64,000 bases of DNA from an uncultured Clostridium sp. (GCA_900540255.1 UQFE01000003.1:1-64000), one strand, 5' to 3'; shown: positions 46,042 through 54,739, counted from the first letter of the stretch. Program-made: numbers and translations. The notes: generated from the letters alone by a model not told the origin.

Positions 46042-46109
46042 CAGCAGAATTTTTCTGTAAACTGACCCCTGTCTACTTAACAGGGTGCAGCTCACTATTA
46101 ATTCTACTG
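46042..46109. terminator. Terminator stem with long insert
   Basis: CAGCAGAATT (46042-46051) pairs with AATTCTACTG (46100-46109), and the minus strand then reads a T-run, so it can end the gene at 46141-47538. The loop is unusually long and contains the IS-end-like sequence at 46063-46094. Confidence 0.6.
46063..46094 (-). mobile_element. Remnant resembling an IS3/IS150-group terminal repeat
   Basis: The minus strand reads TGAGCTGCACCCTGTTAAGT followed by AGACAGG, like the TGxxCTGCACCC ends of IS150-group elements. There is no transposase and no second end nearby. It sits inside the loop of a terminator stem. It could be a solo end left by decay or a chance match strengthened by its own CCTGT/ACAGG hairpin. 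Confidence 0.4.
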
Positions 46110-46140
46110 ATTTATTTTTCAAATATATTTATTTTAAATG

Positions 46141-47538
46141 TTATTCTACAAGAAAATCATAAAATAATTTTCTTTCTATTCTAATATCTTGTTCAAAATT
46201 AAAGAAATCATCTTTATCATATTTTTCCTTTATTAATTTAAGAACATTTGTATTTCCACCATAATATTCTTGTTCATAAGTTTGTGATTTATCATTTATT
46301 TCAAAGCAAGGAAAATTAATAAAAGCTCCTTCTGTTATTGTTTTTATGTATTTTAATTTTTCTACTAACCATCTTCTATTAACTAAAGTAAATCTGGCAT
46401 CTTCCCAAACTGATTGGAAACCTAATATAAAATTAGCATTTCTATGATAAAATGCAGTATTATCATTTTTAACTTCTTTTATTACTCCTCCTAAACCATA
46501 AAGTGTAATTGCTGCGTATTTTGAGCCTTCTGCTCTTTCTTTAATTATTTCTAATAATTCTGCAATTTCTTCCCTATTATAATCTTTATAAACAAATCTA
46601 CCAGCGCTTTTATATTTTTCGAATTCTGGATGACTATCTTGTATTATTCTATTTGCTTCTAATATACTTATATATTCTAATTTATAAATCCCCTCTGATA
46701 CAATATCCTTTATAGGTCTTAATATATCATTAGCTAATTTTTTATCTCCATAAATTAGCCCTACTATTTTAGCTCCTCTTCCTCTTTCTAAACAATTATA
46801 AGATACTAACTTAAAATTAGCTCTTTTATCTAATGTTTTATATAATTCTTGCCACTTTTCTATTAAATCAATATTTTCTTCAATATCTATATTAGTAAAA
46901 TCAATATTTACTAATGTAACATTTTCTACTTTAGATGGCAAATTAAATGTCATAGAAGTAACTATACCAAAATTTCCACCGCCACAACCTCTTAGCGCCC
47001 AAAATAAATCTTCATTTTCCTCCTTATTACAAATTACAAGTTCTCCATTACAGTTTATTAGCTCAACTTCAACAAGTCTATCACAACCAAGTCCTAATAA
47101 CCTAGATGAATATCCCCATCCGCCTCCTAATGTAAATCCAACTACACCTACTGTTGGGCATCCTCCACCTGGAAATGGATATCCTCTTTTTCCTGTAACT
47201 TCATATAATTCTCTATTTTTAACTCCACCTTGAATCTTTATTTTTGAATTTTCCTCATCAATATATATCTTGTTCATCTTACTTACATCAATTACTACTA
47301 TATCGTTTCCTGTAGAATATCCTTCATAATGATGACGTCCACTTCTTATTCTTACTGAAAGTGAATTTGTTTTTGCAAATATAATTGCATTTCTAATATC
47401 TTCTTCATATTCACAATATACAATGACTAATGGATACTTTTCTATAGCCCTATTCCAACCTTTTCTTTCCTCTTCATATTCAAAATCTTCTCTTGTAATA
47501 ACTTCACCAGTTAATTCTCTATAATCATAGTTAATCAT
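46141..47538 (-). CDS. FAD-binding oxidoreductase, BBE-like
   Basis: A 465-residue flavoenzyme of the berberine-bridge/hexose-oxidase group. The N-terminal FAD domain has RSGRHHYEGYS (His that can link covalently to FAD) and GGGCPTVGVVGFTLGGGWG (Cys that can form the second link). A C-terminal BBE motif YYGGNTNVLKLIKEKYDKDD follows. It would oxidise sugars, alcohols or similar compounds using oxygen or another acceptor, notable in an anaerobe-like genome. GAGGTG precedes the ATG. Confidence 0.88.
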   Translation of the reverse strand: MINYDYRELTGEVITREDFEYEEERKGWNRAIEKYPLVIVYCEYEEDIRNAIIFAKTNSLSVRIRSGRHHYEGYSTGNDIVVIDVSKMNKIYIDEENSKIKIQGGVKNRELYEVTGKRGYPFPGGGCPTVGVVGFTLGGGWGYSSRLLGLGCDRLVEVELINCNGELVICNKEENEDLFWALRGCGGGNFGIVTSMTFNLPSKVENVTLVNIDFTNIDIEENIDLIEKWQELYKTLDKRANFKLVSYNCLERGRGAKIVGLIYGDKKLANDILRPIKDIVSEGIYKLEYISILEANRIIQDSHPEFEKYKSAGRFVYKDYNREEIAELLEIIKERAEGSKYAAITLYGLGGVIKEVKNDNTAFYHRNANFILGFQSVWEDARFTLVNRRWLVEKLKYIKTITEGAFINFPCFEINDKSQTYEQEYYGGNTNVLKLIKEKYDKDDFFNFEQDIRIERKLFYDFLVE

Positions 47539-47569
47539 TATTTCACCTCATTATTGTTCATCAAAAAAA

Positions 47570-48124
47570 TTACCATGCTATTGTTGTTTTATTTTTTGAA
47601 TTTTTACACGGAAGCTTAAATTCAAAAAATCTTAAGTTTTTGCCTCTAGGTGAAAACCTATCACATACTATATGCAATATATATCCCATTGAAAATCCTA
47701 ATGCTAAATAAGTATCACCTATAAAATATACACAACTACAAAAAGCAAGTGTCCCAAGCCATTTATGAGTAAACATTCTATGTGGTGATAACTTACCTAA
47801 TATAGTTAAAACACAAAATATAATAGCAGCAAAATAATTTTTAAAATTATTTTCTAAAAACCTAATAATATCTGTTACATTTAACGCAACGCCTAAAATA
47901 TAACCAATAACTATTGCTATTATTAAAAATGTTAATATCTTATTAAAGACTTGTCTAGCCTTTGAATTATGAGAATCAATATCCGGCATATACGAACCTA
48001 TAAATCCCCCAATAATTAATGGAATTAAATAAATAAAACTATCAAAAGTTTTAGTAACTAAAAATCCAATTCCCATAGTTGCTGTAGCTGTAGTTCCTAC
48101 TATCATATGCTCTTTTCCACTCAT
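47570..48124 (-). CDS. YdjM-like membrane-bound metal-dependent hydrolase
   Basis: A 184-residue membrane protein with four or so hydrophobic segments. The family signature is a set of histidine and aspartate motifs: YMPDIDSHNS near residue 45, HRMFTHKWLGTL near 115, and a late YILHIVCDRFSPRG. The family (LexA-binding inner-membrane-associated hydrolases) is of unknown activity; several members are SOS-linked, but no LexA box was seen here. AAGGGATAG lies before the ATG. Confidence 0.8.
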   Translation of the reverse strand: MSGKEHMIVGTTATATMGIGFLVTKTFDSFIYLIPLIIGGFIGSYMPDIDSHNSKARQVFNKILTFLIIAIVIGYILGVALNVTDIIRFLENNFKNYFAAIIFCVLTILGKLSPHRMFTHKWLGTLAFCSCVYFIGDTYLALGFSMGYILHIVCDRFSPRGKNLRFFEFKLPCKNSKNKTTIAW

Positions 48125-48271
48125 TTAACTATCCCTTCATCCTTTGCAAAAATATACTATGTTCTATTATTAATTTTACTATATTTTTATATTATGTGAA
48201 AGCATGTTCTTATTTTTCCTTAATTTACTTATTAACTATATTTAATATATCTATAACTTAATATAAAAATA

Positions 48272-48300
48272 AGTAGAGCAAAACTAAAAATTACTCTACT
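48272..48300. terminator. Terminator after pepT
   Basis: AGTAGAG and CTCTACT pair around a 15-base loop, followed by T-rich sequence on the minus strand. Confidence 0.7.
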
Positions 48301-48327
48301 AAAAAAAACAGTTATAATTGCATAAAG

Positions 48328-49542
48328 TTACATTGCATATCTTTTTAATATTTCAATTATTATATTGGTTGCAATTTCCATACCTTCAACAGTAATATGT
48401 TCATATTCACCATGAAATGCAAATCCACCAGTTCCTAAGTTAGGGCAAGGTAATCCCATATAACTAAGTGTTGCTCCATCAGTTCCTCCTCTTATTGGTT
48501 CAATTACAGGAATAACATTTAAGCTTTTCATTGCATCTATTGCATTATCAATTAAATGTATACAAGGTTTAACATGTTCCGCCATATTTTTATATTGGTC
48601 TGTAATAGTTAATTTTACTGTTTCTTCTCCATACTTTTCATTTAATAATTTTTCAATTAATTTTAAAGTTGCTTTCTTAGATTCAAGCTTATTTTCATCA
48701 TGATCTCTTAATATATATCCTAATACAGCATGATCAGTATTTCCCTTAAAACTTTCTAAATAATAAAATCCTTCATATCCCTCTGTATGTTCTGGCTTCT
48801 CACCTTGAGGTAGCATTTTATCAAATTCAATTCCTACATTTGTAGCATTTATCATAGTATTTTTAGCTGAACCTGGATGAACAGATACTCCATTTATTTC
48901 AACAGTTGCAGCAGCTGCATTGAAATTTTCATAAGAAATTTCACCTTCAACTCCTCCATCCATTGTATAAGCAAATTGTGCTCCAAAGTTTTTAACATCA
49001 AACTTATTGGCCCCTCTTCCAATTTCCTCATCTGGAGTAAATCCTATGCATATCTTTCCATGAGGTATATTTTCATTTATTATTCTTTCACAAGCTGTTA
49101 ATATTTCAGCTATACCTGCTTTATCATCAGCTCCTAAAAGAGTTGTTCCATCTGTAGTAATTAATGTTCTTCCCTTTAAATTTTTTAAATGTGGGAATTT
49201 TTCTACAGATAAAATAGTTCCATTTAAAAGTGTTATATCCTTCCCATCATAATTTTCAACTAATTGAGGATTAACATTTTCCCCTGGTGCTGCAGGTGCA
49301 GTATCCATATGCGCAATAAATCCAATGCTATATTTATCTTCATATCCTTTAGTTGCTGGAATAACTCCATAAACATAACAATTTTCATCTACTCTAACAT
49401 CTTGAATTCCTATTTCTTTCATTTCGTCAACTAAAATATGTGCTAAATCAAATTGTCTTTTAGTTGATGGTACTGTTTCTGATGTTGGATCAGATGTTGT
49501 ATATATTTTTGCGTATTTAATTAACCTTTCATATGCTTTCAT
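48328..49542 (-). CDS. pepT: Peptidase T
   Basis: A 404-residue M20 tripeptide aminopeptidase. Zinc-site motifs are GFIAHMDTAPA (His-Asp), LLGADDKAGIAE (bridging Asp), TPDEEIGRGANKFDV (Glu pair), TMDGG and the C-terminal GTGGFAFHGEYE (His). It removes N-terminal residues from tripeptides in the cytosol. AAGGAG precedes the ATG. It is a single gene with a terminator. Confidence 0.95.
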   Translation of the reverse strand: MKAYERLIKYAKIYTTSDPTSETVPSTKRQFDLAHILVDEMKEIGIQDVRVDENCYVYGVIPATKGYEDKYSIGFIAHMDTAPAAPGENVNPQLVENYDGKDITLLNGTILSVEKFPHLKNLKGRTLITTDGTTLLGADDKAGIAEILTACERIINENIPHGKICIGFTPDEEIGRGANKFDVKNFGAQFAYTMDGGVEGEISYENFNAAAATVEINGVSVHPGSAKNTMINATNVGIEFDKMLPQGEKPEHTEGYEGFYYLESFKGNTDHAVLGYILRDHDENKLESKKATLKLIEKLLNEKYGEETVKLTITDQYKNMAEHVKPCIHLIDNAIDAMKSLNVIPVIEPIRGGTDGATLSYMGLPCPNLGTGGFAFHGEYEHITVEGMEIATNIIIEILKRYAM

Positions 49543-49609
49543 AACTCTTATCTCCTTTTATATAAATATTTTTTTATAAGTTTTAATTATTTCCTATTTT
49601 AATTTATCA

Positions 49610-50812
49610 TTAAGTAAGTATGTTTACAAATAAAGTTATTACTGCTGAATTAACAAAGTCTACAAATAAAGCTCCTACTATAGGCACTACCAAATAAGGA
49701 GTTGGTGCAAAACCATATTTATTACTAAGAGCATCCATATTAGCTACTGCATTAGGAGTTGCTCCCATTCCAAACCCACAGCTTGCTGATGCAAATACTG
49801 CAGCATCATAATCTTTTCCCATAAAACTAAAAATAATAAAATATGCAAATATAGCCATAAGTATAGATTGCGCTAAAAGCATTACTATTAATGGCAATGC
49901 TAAATCAAATAATTCCCATAATTTTAATCCCATTAATGCTATACATAAGAAATATCCTAAACTTATGTTACCTATTACTTCAATTTCCTTTTCTTTTATT
50001 TCAATTTTTCTTATATCACAAAAATTTCTTATAATTGCAGCTGCAATCATTGCTCCTATATAAGATGGAAAAGTTAATCCTGTTCCTTGAATTAATCCTG
50101 AAATTATTGACCCTATTCCCATTGATAAAAAAAGAAAACTTGACCCCTTCATCAATCTATTTTGACAAAGAACAACTTGATTATCTTCATGAAAATCACT
50201 TAATGGAATAGAATTATCATTTGACTCCTTAGGAGTTTTTAATTTTTTATTATCTATTAAGGTTTTTGCTACAAATCCTCCAATAAAACTTCCCATAACT
50301 AATCCAAATGTAGCTGCTGCAAAAGAAACAGTTGTAGCTCCACTTATACCCATATCTTCTAGTAATGGCCCAAATGAACCTGCTGTTCCATGTCCTCCAA
50401 TCATTGATATTGACCCTGTACACAATCCTAAAAGTGGATTTAAATCAAATAACTTTGCAAGACTAGCTCCTACTATATCTTGAAAAACTATTAAAAGCAT
50501 CGCTAACCCTAAGAACATTATAACCTTAATTCCACCATTTTTTAAAATCTTAAAACTAGCTGTAAATCCAACACTAGCAAAAAACATTGTCATAAATAAA
50601 TTTTGTAATGTTGTGTCTAAAGTTATAGTTGCTAAATTAGTTAATTTTAATATTAATGTAATTATTGCAAAAACAAGCCCTCCAACAACAGGAGCTGGTA
50701 TACAATACTTTGATAAAAAATTTACTTTTCTTCTTAAAAACTTTCCTAAATAATATATTGCTGTTACTAATGCCATAGTTTCAAAAATATTTAACGTTAT
50801 TTGCATCTTCAT
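49610..50812 (-). CDS. gltS: Sodium/glutamate symporter
   Basis: A 400-residue GltS-family membrane protein with two inverted repeats and about 10-12 helices. The conserved pore motifs GSISMIGGHGTAGSFG near residue 140 and ASCGFGMGATPNAVANMDA near 350 are diagnostic. It imports glutamate with Na+. AAGGAG lies before the ATG. No operon partner is apparent. Confidence 0.93.
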   Translation of the reverse strand: MKMQITLNIFETMALVTAIYYLGKFLRRKVNFLSKYCIPAPVVGGLVFAIITLILKLTNLATITLDTTLQNLFMTMFFASVGFTASFKILKNGGIKVIMFLGLAMLLIVFQDIVGASLAKLFDLNPLLGLCTGSISMIGGHGTAGSFGPLLEDMGISGATTVSFAAATFGLVMGSFIGGFVAKTLIDNKKLKTPKESNDNSIPLSDFHEDNQVVLCQNRLMKGSSFLFLSMGIGSIISGLIQGTGLTFPSYIGAMIAAAIIRNFCDIRKIEIKEKEIEVIGNISLGYFLCIALMGLKLWELFDLALPLIVMLLAQSILMAIFAYFIIFSFMGKDYDAAVFASASCGFGMGATPNAVANMDALSNKYGFAPTPYLVVPIVGALFVDFVNSAVITLFVNILT

Positions 50813-50989
50813 ATCTCACTCCTTATTTAATTTATTTTTTAACTTATATTTTACACTTTTTTCACTCTTTTGCAAATAAAGTCGTTTATTGTTATTTAAT
50901 TATTTATATATTTATTTTTCTTCATACTTGAAATTTTAAATATACTATATAATAATTACTTTAAAAATTTAATTAAAAGGAGACTATTT

Positions 50990-51145
50990 ATGAACAAAAA
51001 AATTAAAACTAAAGAACTAACTCTTAATTGTCCTATTTGTGGAGAAGTTATGCATGAATTTAAATATGGATATGATAATCATGTTCATGGAAAAATCTAT
51101 TTCAAATGTGATTGTTGTGGGCATAAAGAAAGTAAAATTATTTAA
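50990..51145 (+). CDS. Small double-CxxC zinc-ribbon protein
   Basis: A 51-residue protein, MNKKIKTKELTLNCPICGEV through CDCCGHKESKII, with CPIC and CDCC pairs that would bind one zinc ion. AAAAGGAG lies 8 bases from the ATG. The function is unknown; its closeness to the cotJ operon, about 80 bases downstream, may be chance. Confidence 0.75.
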   Translation: MNKKIKTKELTLNCPICGEVMHEFKYGYDNHVHGKIYFKCDCCGHKESKII

Positions 51146-51223
51146 TTCGACATTCTTTTATCACATTATTTAATTTTATACATAAAGTGTATTGTAGATA
51201 AATTTACGAAAGGATATACTTTT

Positions 51224-51502
51224 ATGTACTATGAAAGAATGGATAAATGTATAAACTGCAATGATTGTATAGATGATACTTCTGATGTTTCTTGCAATAT
51301 TGCTTGTTCTGATACAAAAAAGAACTGTTATGAATCATATAAGGTTTTTGCTCCTAAAACTTATGCTAAATCATGCATTGTTTTACAACCATATCAAAAT
51401 TTATTTGATATGAATGCTGCTTTTTATGCAGGAACAATATTTAAGGATTTATATAGTCCTTATTGCGCAATTAAGTATTCTAAGGAGGAAAAACATGACT
51501 AA
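51224..51502 (+). CDS. cotJA: Spore coat protein CotJA
   Basis: A 92-residue CotJA-type protein. The characteristic YAKSCIVLQPYQNLFDMNAA segment near residue 47 and the start-of-coat pattern match; the N-terminal half carries eight cysteines, more than in Bacillus CotJA. It is part of the inner coat and encoded first in cotJABC. The gene overlaps cotJB by 8 bases. GAAAGGAT precedes the ATG. Expression in the mother cell (sigma E type) is expected from the family. Confidence 0.88.
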   Translation: MYYERMDKCINCNDCIDDTSDVSCNIACSDTKKNCYESYKVFAPKTYAKSCIVLQPYQNLFDMNAAFYAGTIFKDLYSPYCAIKYSKEEKHD

Positions 51503-51758
51503 GAATGAACATTTAAACGCAATTAGAAAATTACAATTTTTTGCTGTAGATTTAAATTTATATTTAGATAATTTTCCAAATTGCAAAGATGCAATTGATG
51601 ATTATAAACTAATTTCTTCTAAATTAAGCAAATTAGTTTGGGATTATGAACAAAACTATGGTCCTTTAACTAACTTTGGCTCATCTTATATTCAAAATCC
51701 TGATAAATGGATTGATGGCGCTTGGCCTTGGGAAAAAGAAAATAATAGGGAGGAATAG
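51495..51758 (+). CDS. cotJB: Spore coat protein CotJB
   Basis: An 87-residue CotJB protein: IRKLQFFAVDLNLYLDNFPN and the C-terminal YIQNPDKWIDGAWPWE are family hallmarks. It joins CotJA and CotJC in the coat. The ATG at 51495 has AAGGAGG upstream and overlaps the end of cotJA; an earlier in-frame start would lie well inside cotJA. Confidence 0.92.
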   Translation: MTKNEHLNAIRKLQFFAVDLNLYLDNFPNCKDAIDDYKLISSKLSKLVWDYEQNYGPLTNFGSSYIQNPDKWIDGAWPWEKENNREE

Positions 51759-51761
51759 TTT

Positions 51762-51995
51762 ATGTGGTATTATGTTAAAACATTAGAGTATCCAGTTAAT
51801 TTGAAATCTTCTGATTTAAAAATGGCAAAGCTTTTAATAACCCAATATGGTGGTCCTGATGGTGAATTGGGTGCTGCTCTTAGATATTTAAATCAAAGAT
51901 ATTCAATGCCAACAAACAAAGCAAAAGGTCTATTAACTGACATAGGAACTGAAGAATTTGAACATTTATGTTGTAAATATACTTCTACTATATAA
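51762..51995 (+). pseudogene. cotJC: Truncated CotJC, manganese-catalase-like coat protein
   Basis: The 77-codon frame starts MWYYVKTLEYPVNLKSSDLK and follows CotJC closely through ITQYGGPDGELGAALRYLNQ, YSMPTNKAKGLLTDIGTEE and FEHL. It then diverges to CCKYTSTI and stops. Intact CotJC is about 190 residues with di-manganese ligands, so more than half is missing, including the later metal-binding helices. GGGAGGA precedes the ATG 3 bases after cotJB. The break lies next to the hairpin repeat and the phage-like segment, so insertion or rearrangement is the likely cause. Confidence 0.85.
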
Positions 51996-52002
51996 ATAAT
52001 TA

Positions 52003-52083
52003 GGATGTCGCTACTTACAATATATTGTATTAATTTTTAATTATAAAAACAATATATCGTGTATAGTTTTTAGTGCGACATCC
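52003..52083. repeat. 81-bp palindromic repeat
   Basis: Terminal inverted repeats GGATGTCGC (52003-52011) and GCGACATCC (52075-52083) enclose ACAATATATTGT-like inner palindromes. The right half matches the copy at the window start. A T-run follows, so it can also terminate transcription from both sides. Size and ends fit a small non-autonomous element or a dispersed hairpin. Confidence 0.65.
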
Positions 52084-52095
52084 TTTTTTATTTTA

Positions 52096-52467
52096 TTATA
52101 TAATATATTTTATTTTATCATCTATAATTCTTAATGTATTTTCTACTGATAATAAATCTATTTTACCTTCTTCCATAATAATTTTTAATATTTTTAAAAG
52201 CCCTGTAATATATACAAAAAATATTGTTTCTTCATCATATATAACATTATTATTTTTTTCAAATTCTTCTTTTGATATCCCAGCTATTCCATTCCAATCC
52301 CTTCCTATGAAAATATTATTACTTTTACTTAATTTTTTCATATCTATATCTATTCCGATTATTTCTTTTATATCTTTAATAGTTACTACTATTCTTCCCT
52401 TATATTTTTTAGTAAAGCAATATTGCTTATTTTTTAACACTTCTATACTACTATACTCTCTACTCAT
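52096..52467 (-). CDS. Hypothetical protein downstream of methyltransferase
   Basis: A 123-residue protein, MSREYSSIEVLKNKQYCFTK to the end DDKIKYII. A beta-rich N-terminus (YKGRIVVTIKDIKEIIGI) is followed by helices. Not recognised. The start at 52467 has GGAG 8 bases upstream, inside a 15-base upstream extension. It begins about 20 bases after the methyltransferase stop, so the two share an SOS-type promoter. Confidence 0.6.
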   Translation of the reverse strand: MSREYSSIEVLKNKQYCFTKKYKGRIVVTIKDIKEIIGIDIDMKKLSKSNNIFIGRDWNGIAGISKEEFEKNNNVIYDEETIFFVYITGLLKILKIIMEEGKIDLLSVENTLRIIDDKIKYII

Positions 52468-52485
52468 TTTTTCTCCATTCAAAAA

Positions 52486-53241
52486 TCAATAATTAGTTAT
52501 TATTAACTCTTTATATCTTCCTCTTCCTTCCGTTGCTCTAGAAACAGAATAATTAACTTCAACCTCTCTTATATTAAATCCTTCGTACCAATCTCTCACT
52601 TTTGCATGATCATTTATTGTTAATAAAAATTTACCCTTTAAATTTTTAAGCTTATCTCTTAAAATAATATGTTCCTCTTCCCCAAACTTATTGTCATATC
52701 CTGATGTTTCAAAGTATGGTGGATCACAAAAGAAAAAGCTATGTTCTCTATCATATTTATCAATAATTTTTTCAAAACTTAAATTCTCTACGTATGTATT
52801 TTTTAATCTATCTTTTATATCAATTAACATATTCTTATAAAATATTTTTTGACTAGGCTTAGTTGTAGTTCCATATCCATATGTCTTCCCCTTACCAGCA
52901 AAACTTTGATTTATTAAATATAAAAATCTAATAGCTCTATGTATTTCTGTTAAATAATTTATATTATAATTTTTATACTCTTCAAAAATATCTCTTCCTG
53001 AAAACTCATACTCTAATAACCTTTCTATTTCAGGTGAATGATATTTTATCATTTTAAATAAATTTATTAACTCCTTATCTATATCATTTATAACTTCTAT
53101 CTTACTAGGCTCTTTTCCAAAGTATACCCATCCAGCTCCGAAAAATAACTCTACATAACACATATGCTCTGGAATTAAATCTATAATATTTTTTCTTAGC
53201 TTTGATTTTCCTCCAACTCTACAAATAGGTGGTTTTAACAA
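52486..53241 (-). CDS. D12-class N6-adenine DNA methyltransferase
   Basis: A Dam/D12 class methyltransferase of about 251 residues. The AdoMet-binding motif VGGKSKLRKNIIDLIP and VELFFGAGWVYFG, the catalytic motif IV DPPYFETSGYDNKFG near residue 175, and LLTINDH are intact. It methylates adenine in a recognition site not readable here; no partner nuclease is encoded, so it is an orphan, as in many phages. The start is probably TTG at 53241, with AAGGATG upstream. An ATG at 53262 would fall at the apparent transcription start with no ribosome site. Confidence 0.85.
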   Translation of the reverse strand: MLKPPICRVGGKSKLRKNIIDLIPEHMCYVELFFGAGWVYFGKEPSKIEVINDIDKELINLFKMIKYHSPEIERLLEYEFSGRDIFEEYKNYNINYLTEIHRAIRFLYLINQSFAGKGKTYGYGTTTKPSQKIFYKNMLIDIKDRLKNTYVENLSFEKIIDKYDREHSFFFCDPPYFETSGYDNKFGEEEHIILRDKLKNLKGKFLLTINDHAKVRDWYEGFNIREVEVNYSVSRATEGRGRYKELIITNY

Positions 53242-53273
53242 AATATCACATCCTTTTTCCATAATTTATATCA

Positions 53274-53312
53274 ATTATACCAAACACTCGTTCTATTTGC
53301 AAACATTTGTTC
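53274..53312 (-). promoter_or_regulatory. SOS-type promoter with two LexA boxes
   Basis: On the minus strand TTGCAA (53297-53302) and TATAAT (53274-53279) are 17 bases apart. GAACAAATGTTT (53301-53312) and GAACGAGTGTTT (53282-53293) both fit the Gram-positive LexA consensus GAAC-N4-GTTY. Their positions overlap the -35 box and spacer, so LexA would block the promoter until DNA damage. Confidence 0.75.
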
Positions 53313-53329
53313 GTCGATTGCATAAAAAA

Positions 53330-53358
53330 ACTAGATATATAAATTATATATACCTAGT
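53330..53358. terminator. Bidirectional terminator hairpin
   Basis: ACTAGATATATA-type arm pairs with TATATACCTAGT-type arm, with A- and T-runs outside. It separates the methyltransferase promoter from the decayed region to the right. Confidence 0.6.
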
Positions 53359-53466
53359 CCTTTTTTAAATTTATTCTTTATTTTTCTATATTATTTTATA
53401 ATTCTACATTTCTTCTTATTTTTAATTTTTAATAGTTCTTTTGAAAATAATTTTGTTATTTTGCTA

Positions 53467-53760
53467 CTATATATCTAATAAGTTGATTAAAGCTTCAAAT
53501 TCTAGATATCAATCAGTTAATGCTCTATGCCTGTTTACTGATATTTCTATATTTAATTCTCTTAATATACTATCTAAACTTATCTTTCCTTCAATATTCT
53601 TTACAATAGCCAATTGGATAATATCTAAACTTCTGTAACTGACTACTTACCTATATTCTTTTATTTTATAATTTCTTAAGAACATTTCTTCTAAAAATTA
53701 TATAAAATTTCTATTTTTTAATTCTATTTTTCTTTCTCCTATATCTAAAATAATTAATCT
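53467..53760 (-). pseudogene. Decayed DnaQ-like 3'-5' exonuclease
   Basis: Read on the minus strand in one frame, the end reads SYRSLDIIQLAIVKNIEGKI, then LREL and NRHRALTD, a TGA at 53509, and YLEFEALINLLDI. The pattern NRHRAL-D-x-xEFEAL is the C-terminal Exo III motif of DnaQ-fold exonucleases. Two further in-frame stops lie upstream (53647 and 53698), so the gene is dead. A fragment such as IILDIGERKIEL may be the earlier part. Confidence 0.5.
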
Positions 53761-53767
53761 ATTTTAA

Positions 53768-53962
53768 CTAAATAGCTCCATTAATAGAATTCCAATTCTT
53801 AAAATCTACTGCTCTTTCATAAGTCCAAATATTTTTATTTCCTTTAAATTTTAAATACCAATCTCTAGCAGCTCTTTTTAAAGATTCTTCTGTAAAAATA
53901 TTAGACATACTTCTTTTATCATCTTTAGCTATTTTTAAAGCAATTTTTTGAAATTTATTCAT
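53768..53962 (-). CDS. Small phage-like protein, unknown
   Basis: A 64-residue protein starting MNKFQKIALKIAKDDKRS, with RAARDWYLKFKGNKNIWTYE in the middle. Not recognised; helical and basic. The ATG at 53962 has GGAGG upstream; a longer frame to 54013 lacks a site. It follows the helix-turn-helix gene by about 41 bases on the same strand. Confidence 0.6.
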   Translation of the reverse strand: MNKFQKIALKIAKDDKRSMSNIFTEESLKRAARDWYLKFKGNKNIWTYERAVDFKNWNSINGAI

Positions 53963-54003
53963 TGTTAAGCCTCCAAATATAATTAATTTTTCTTTTTTAT
54001 TTA

Positions 54004-54705
54004 CTAATAACAATAATCAACGCTTATTTGCTCTATATTTTGGAACTTTAGTCCCTTTCTTAATAAATTCAACATTCCTTGCGAAAATTTTATTCCCTCT
54101 TTATAATATTCATCTACTAACATTTGAATTAAAAATGTTGCATTTCTTCCTCTTCTCTTCTTAAAGTTTCTTATAGCTTCTCTTAATAACTCTTCATCTG
54201 CTAGAGTTAATACCTTTTTAGCAAAATTACTATTATCTATATTGGTAACCGCTCTAGCCATTCTAACATTATTATGATTATCTATAGAATTTTGTTTACT
54301 TTGAACTCTTGGCTCTTCTTTAATATTTTGTAAAGCTTCTTCAACTGAAATTTGTCCATCTAATGGTTTATTACCATTACTATCAACTCCAACTTTAGGT
54401 GCTTTATCTTTTTTATTAATCACTTTAGCAGTTATAATATGTTTTAATTTCTTATATATATTAAAGTTACCTGCTAGTCCTTTTCTTTTTTCTATAGAAA
54501 TATACTTAAGATCTTCAAGCCTTTTTATACTTCTCTTTACTGTAGAGATAGATATATTAAGTCTTTCAGAAATAACATCAATTGAAGGATAACTACAGTC
54601 TTTCTCTTCATTGTATAAACTTAAAAGATAAGTATATACTCTAAATTCATTAGATGTGATATTTTTATCTGTTATTAATTCATGTGATAATTTTAAGAAT
54701 TGCAT
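54004..54705 (-). CDS. Helix-turn-helix replication-initiator-like protein
   Basis: A 233-residue protein with a winged helix in the first 80 residues: SNEFRVYTYLLSLYNEEKDC, YPSIDVISERLNISISTVKR, SIKRLEDLKYISIEKRKG. Such N-termini are found in plasmid and phage replication initiators and replisome organisers. The linker 85-150 is low-complexity, and the C-terminal 75 residues, NFKKRRGRNATFLIQMLVDE included, are helical and resemble a small primosome-like domain. AAGGAGGGA precedes the ATG. Two palindromic operators overlap its promoter. Confidence 0.6.
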   Translation of the reverse strand: MQFLKLSHELITDKNITSNEFRVYTYLLSLYNEEKDCSYPSIDVISERLNISISTVKRSIKRLEDLKYISIEKRKGLAGNFNIYKKLKHIITAKVINKKDKAPKVGVDSNGNKPLDGQISVEEALQNIKEEPRVQSKQNSIDNHNNVRMARAVTNIDNSNFAKKVLTLADEELLREAIRNFKKRRGRNATFLIQMLVDEYYKEGIKFSQGMLNLLRKGLKFQNIEQISVDYCY

Positions 54706-54739
54706 TTGTAGTTCCCTCCTTCCTCTTTAGTTACATATC

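Noticed and set aside
52073..52492. Plus-strand 139-residue hydrophobic frame
   Set aside because: It mirrors the minus-strand gene at 52096-52467, and its start falls in the hairpin repeat.
53441..53638. Plus-strand frame of 65 residues
   Set aside because: It is the antisense shadow of the decayed exonuclease; no ribosome site and no recognisable domain.
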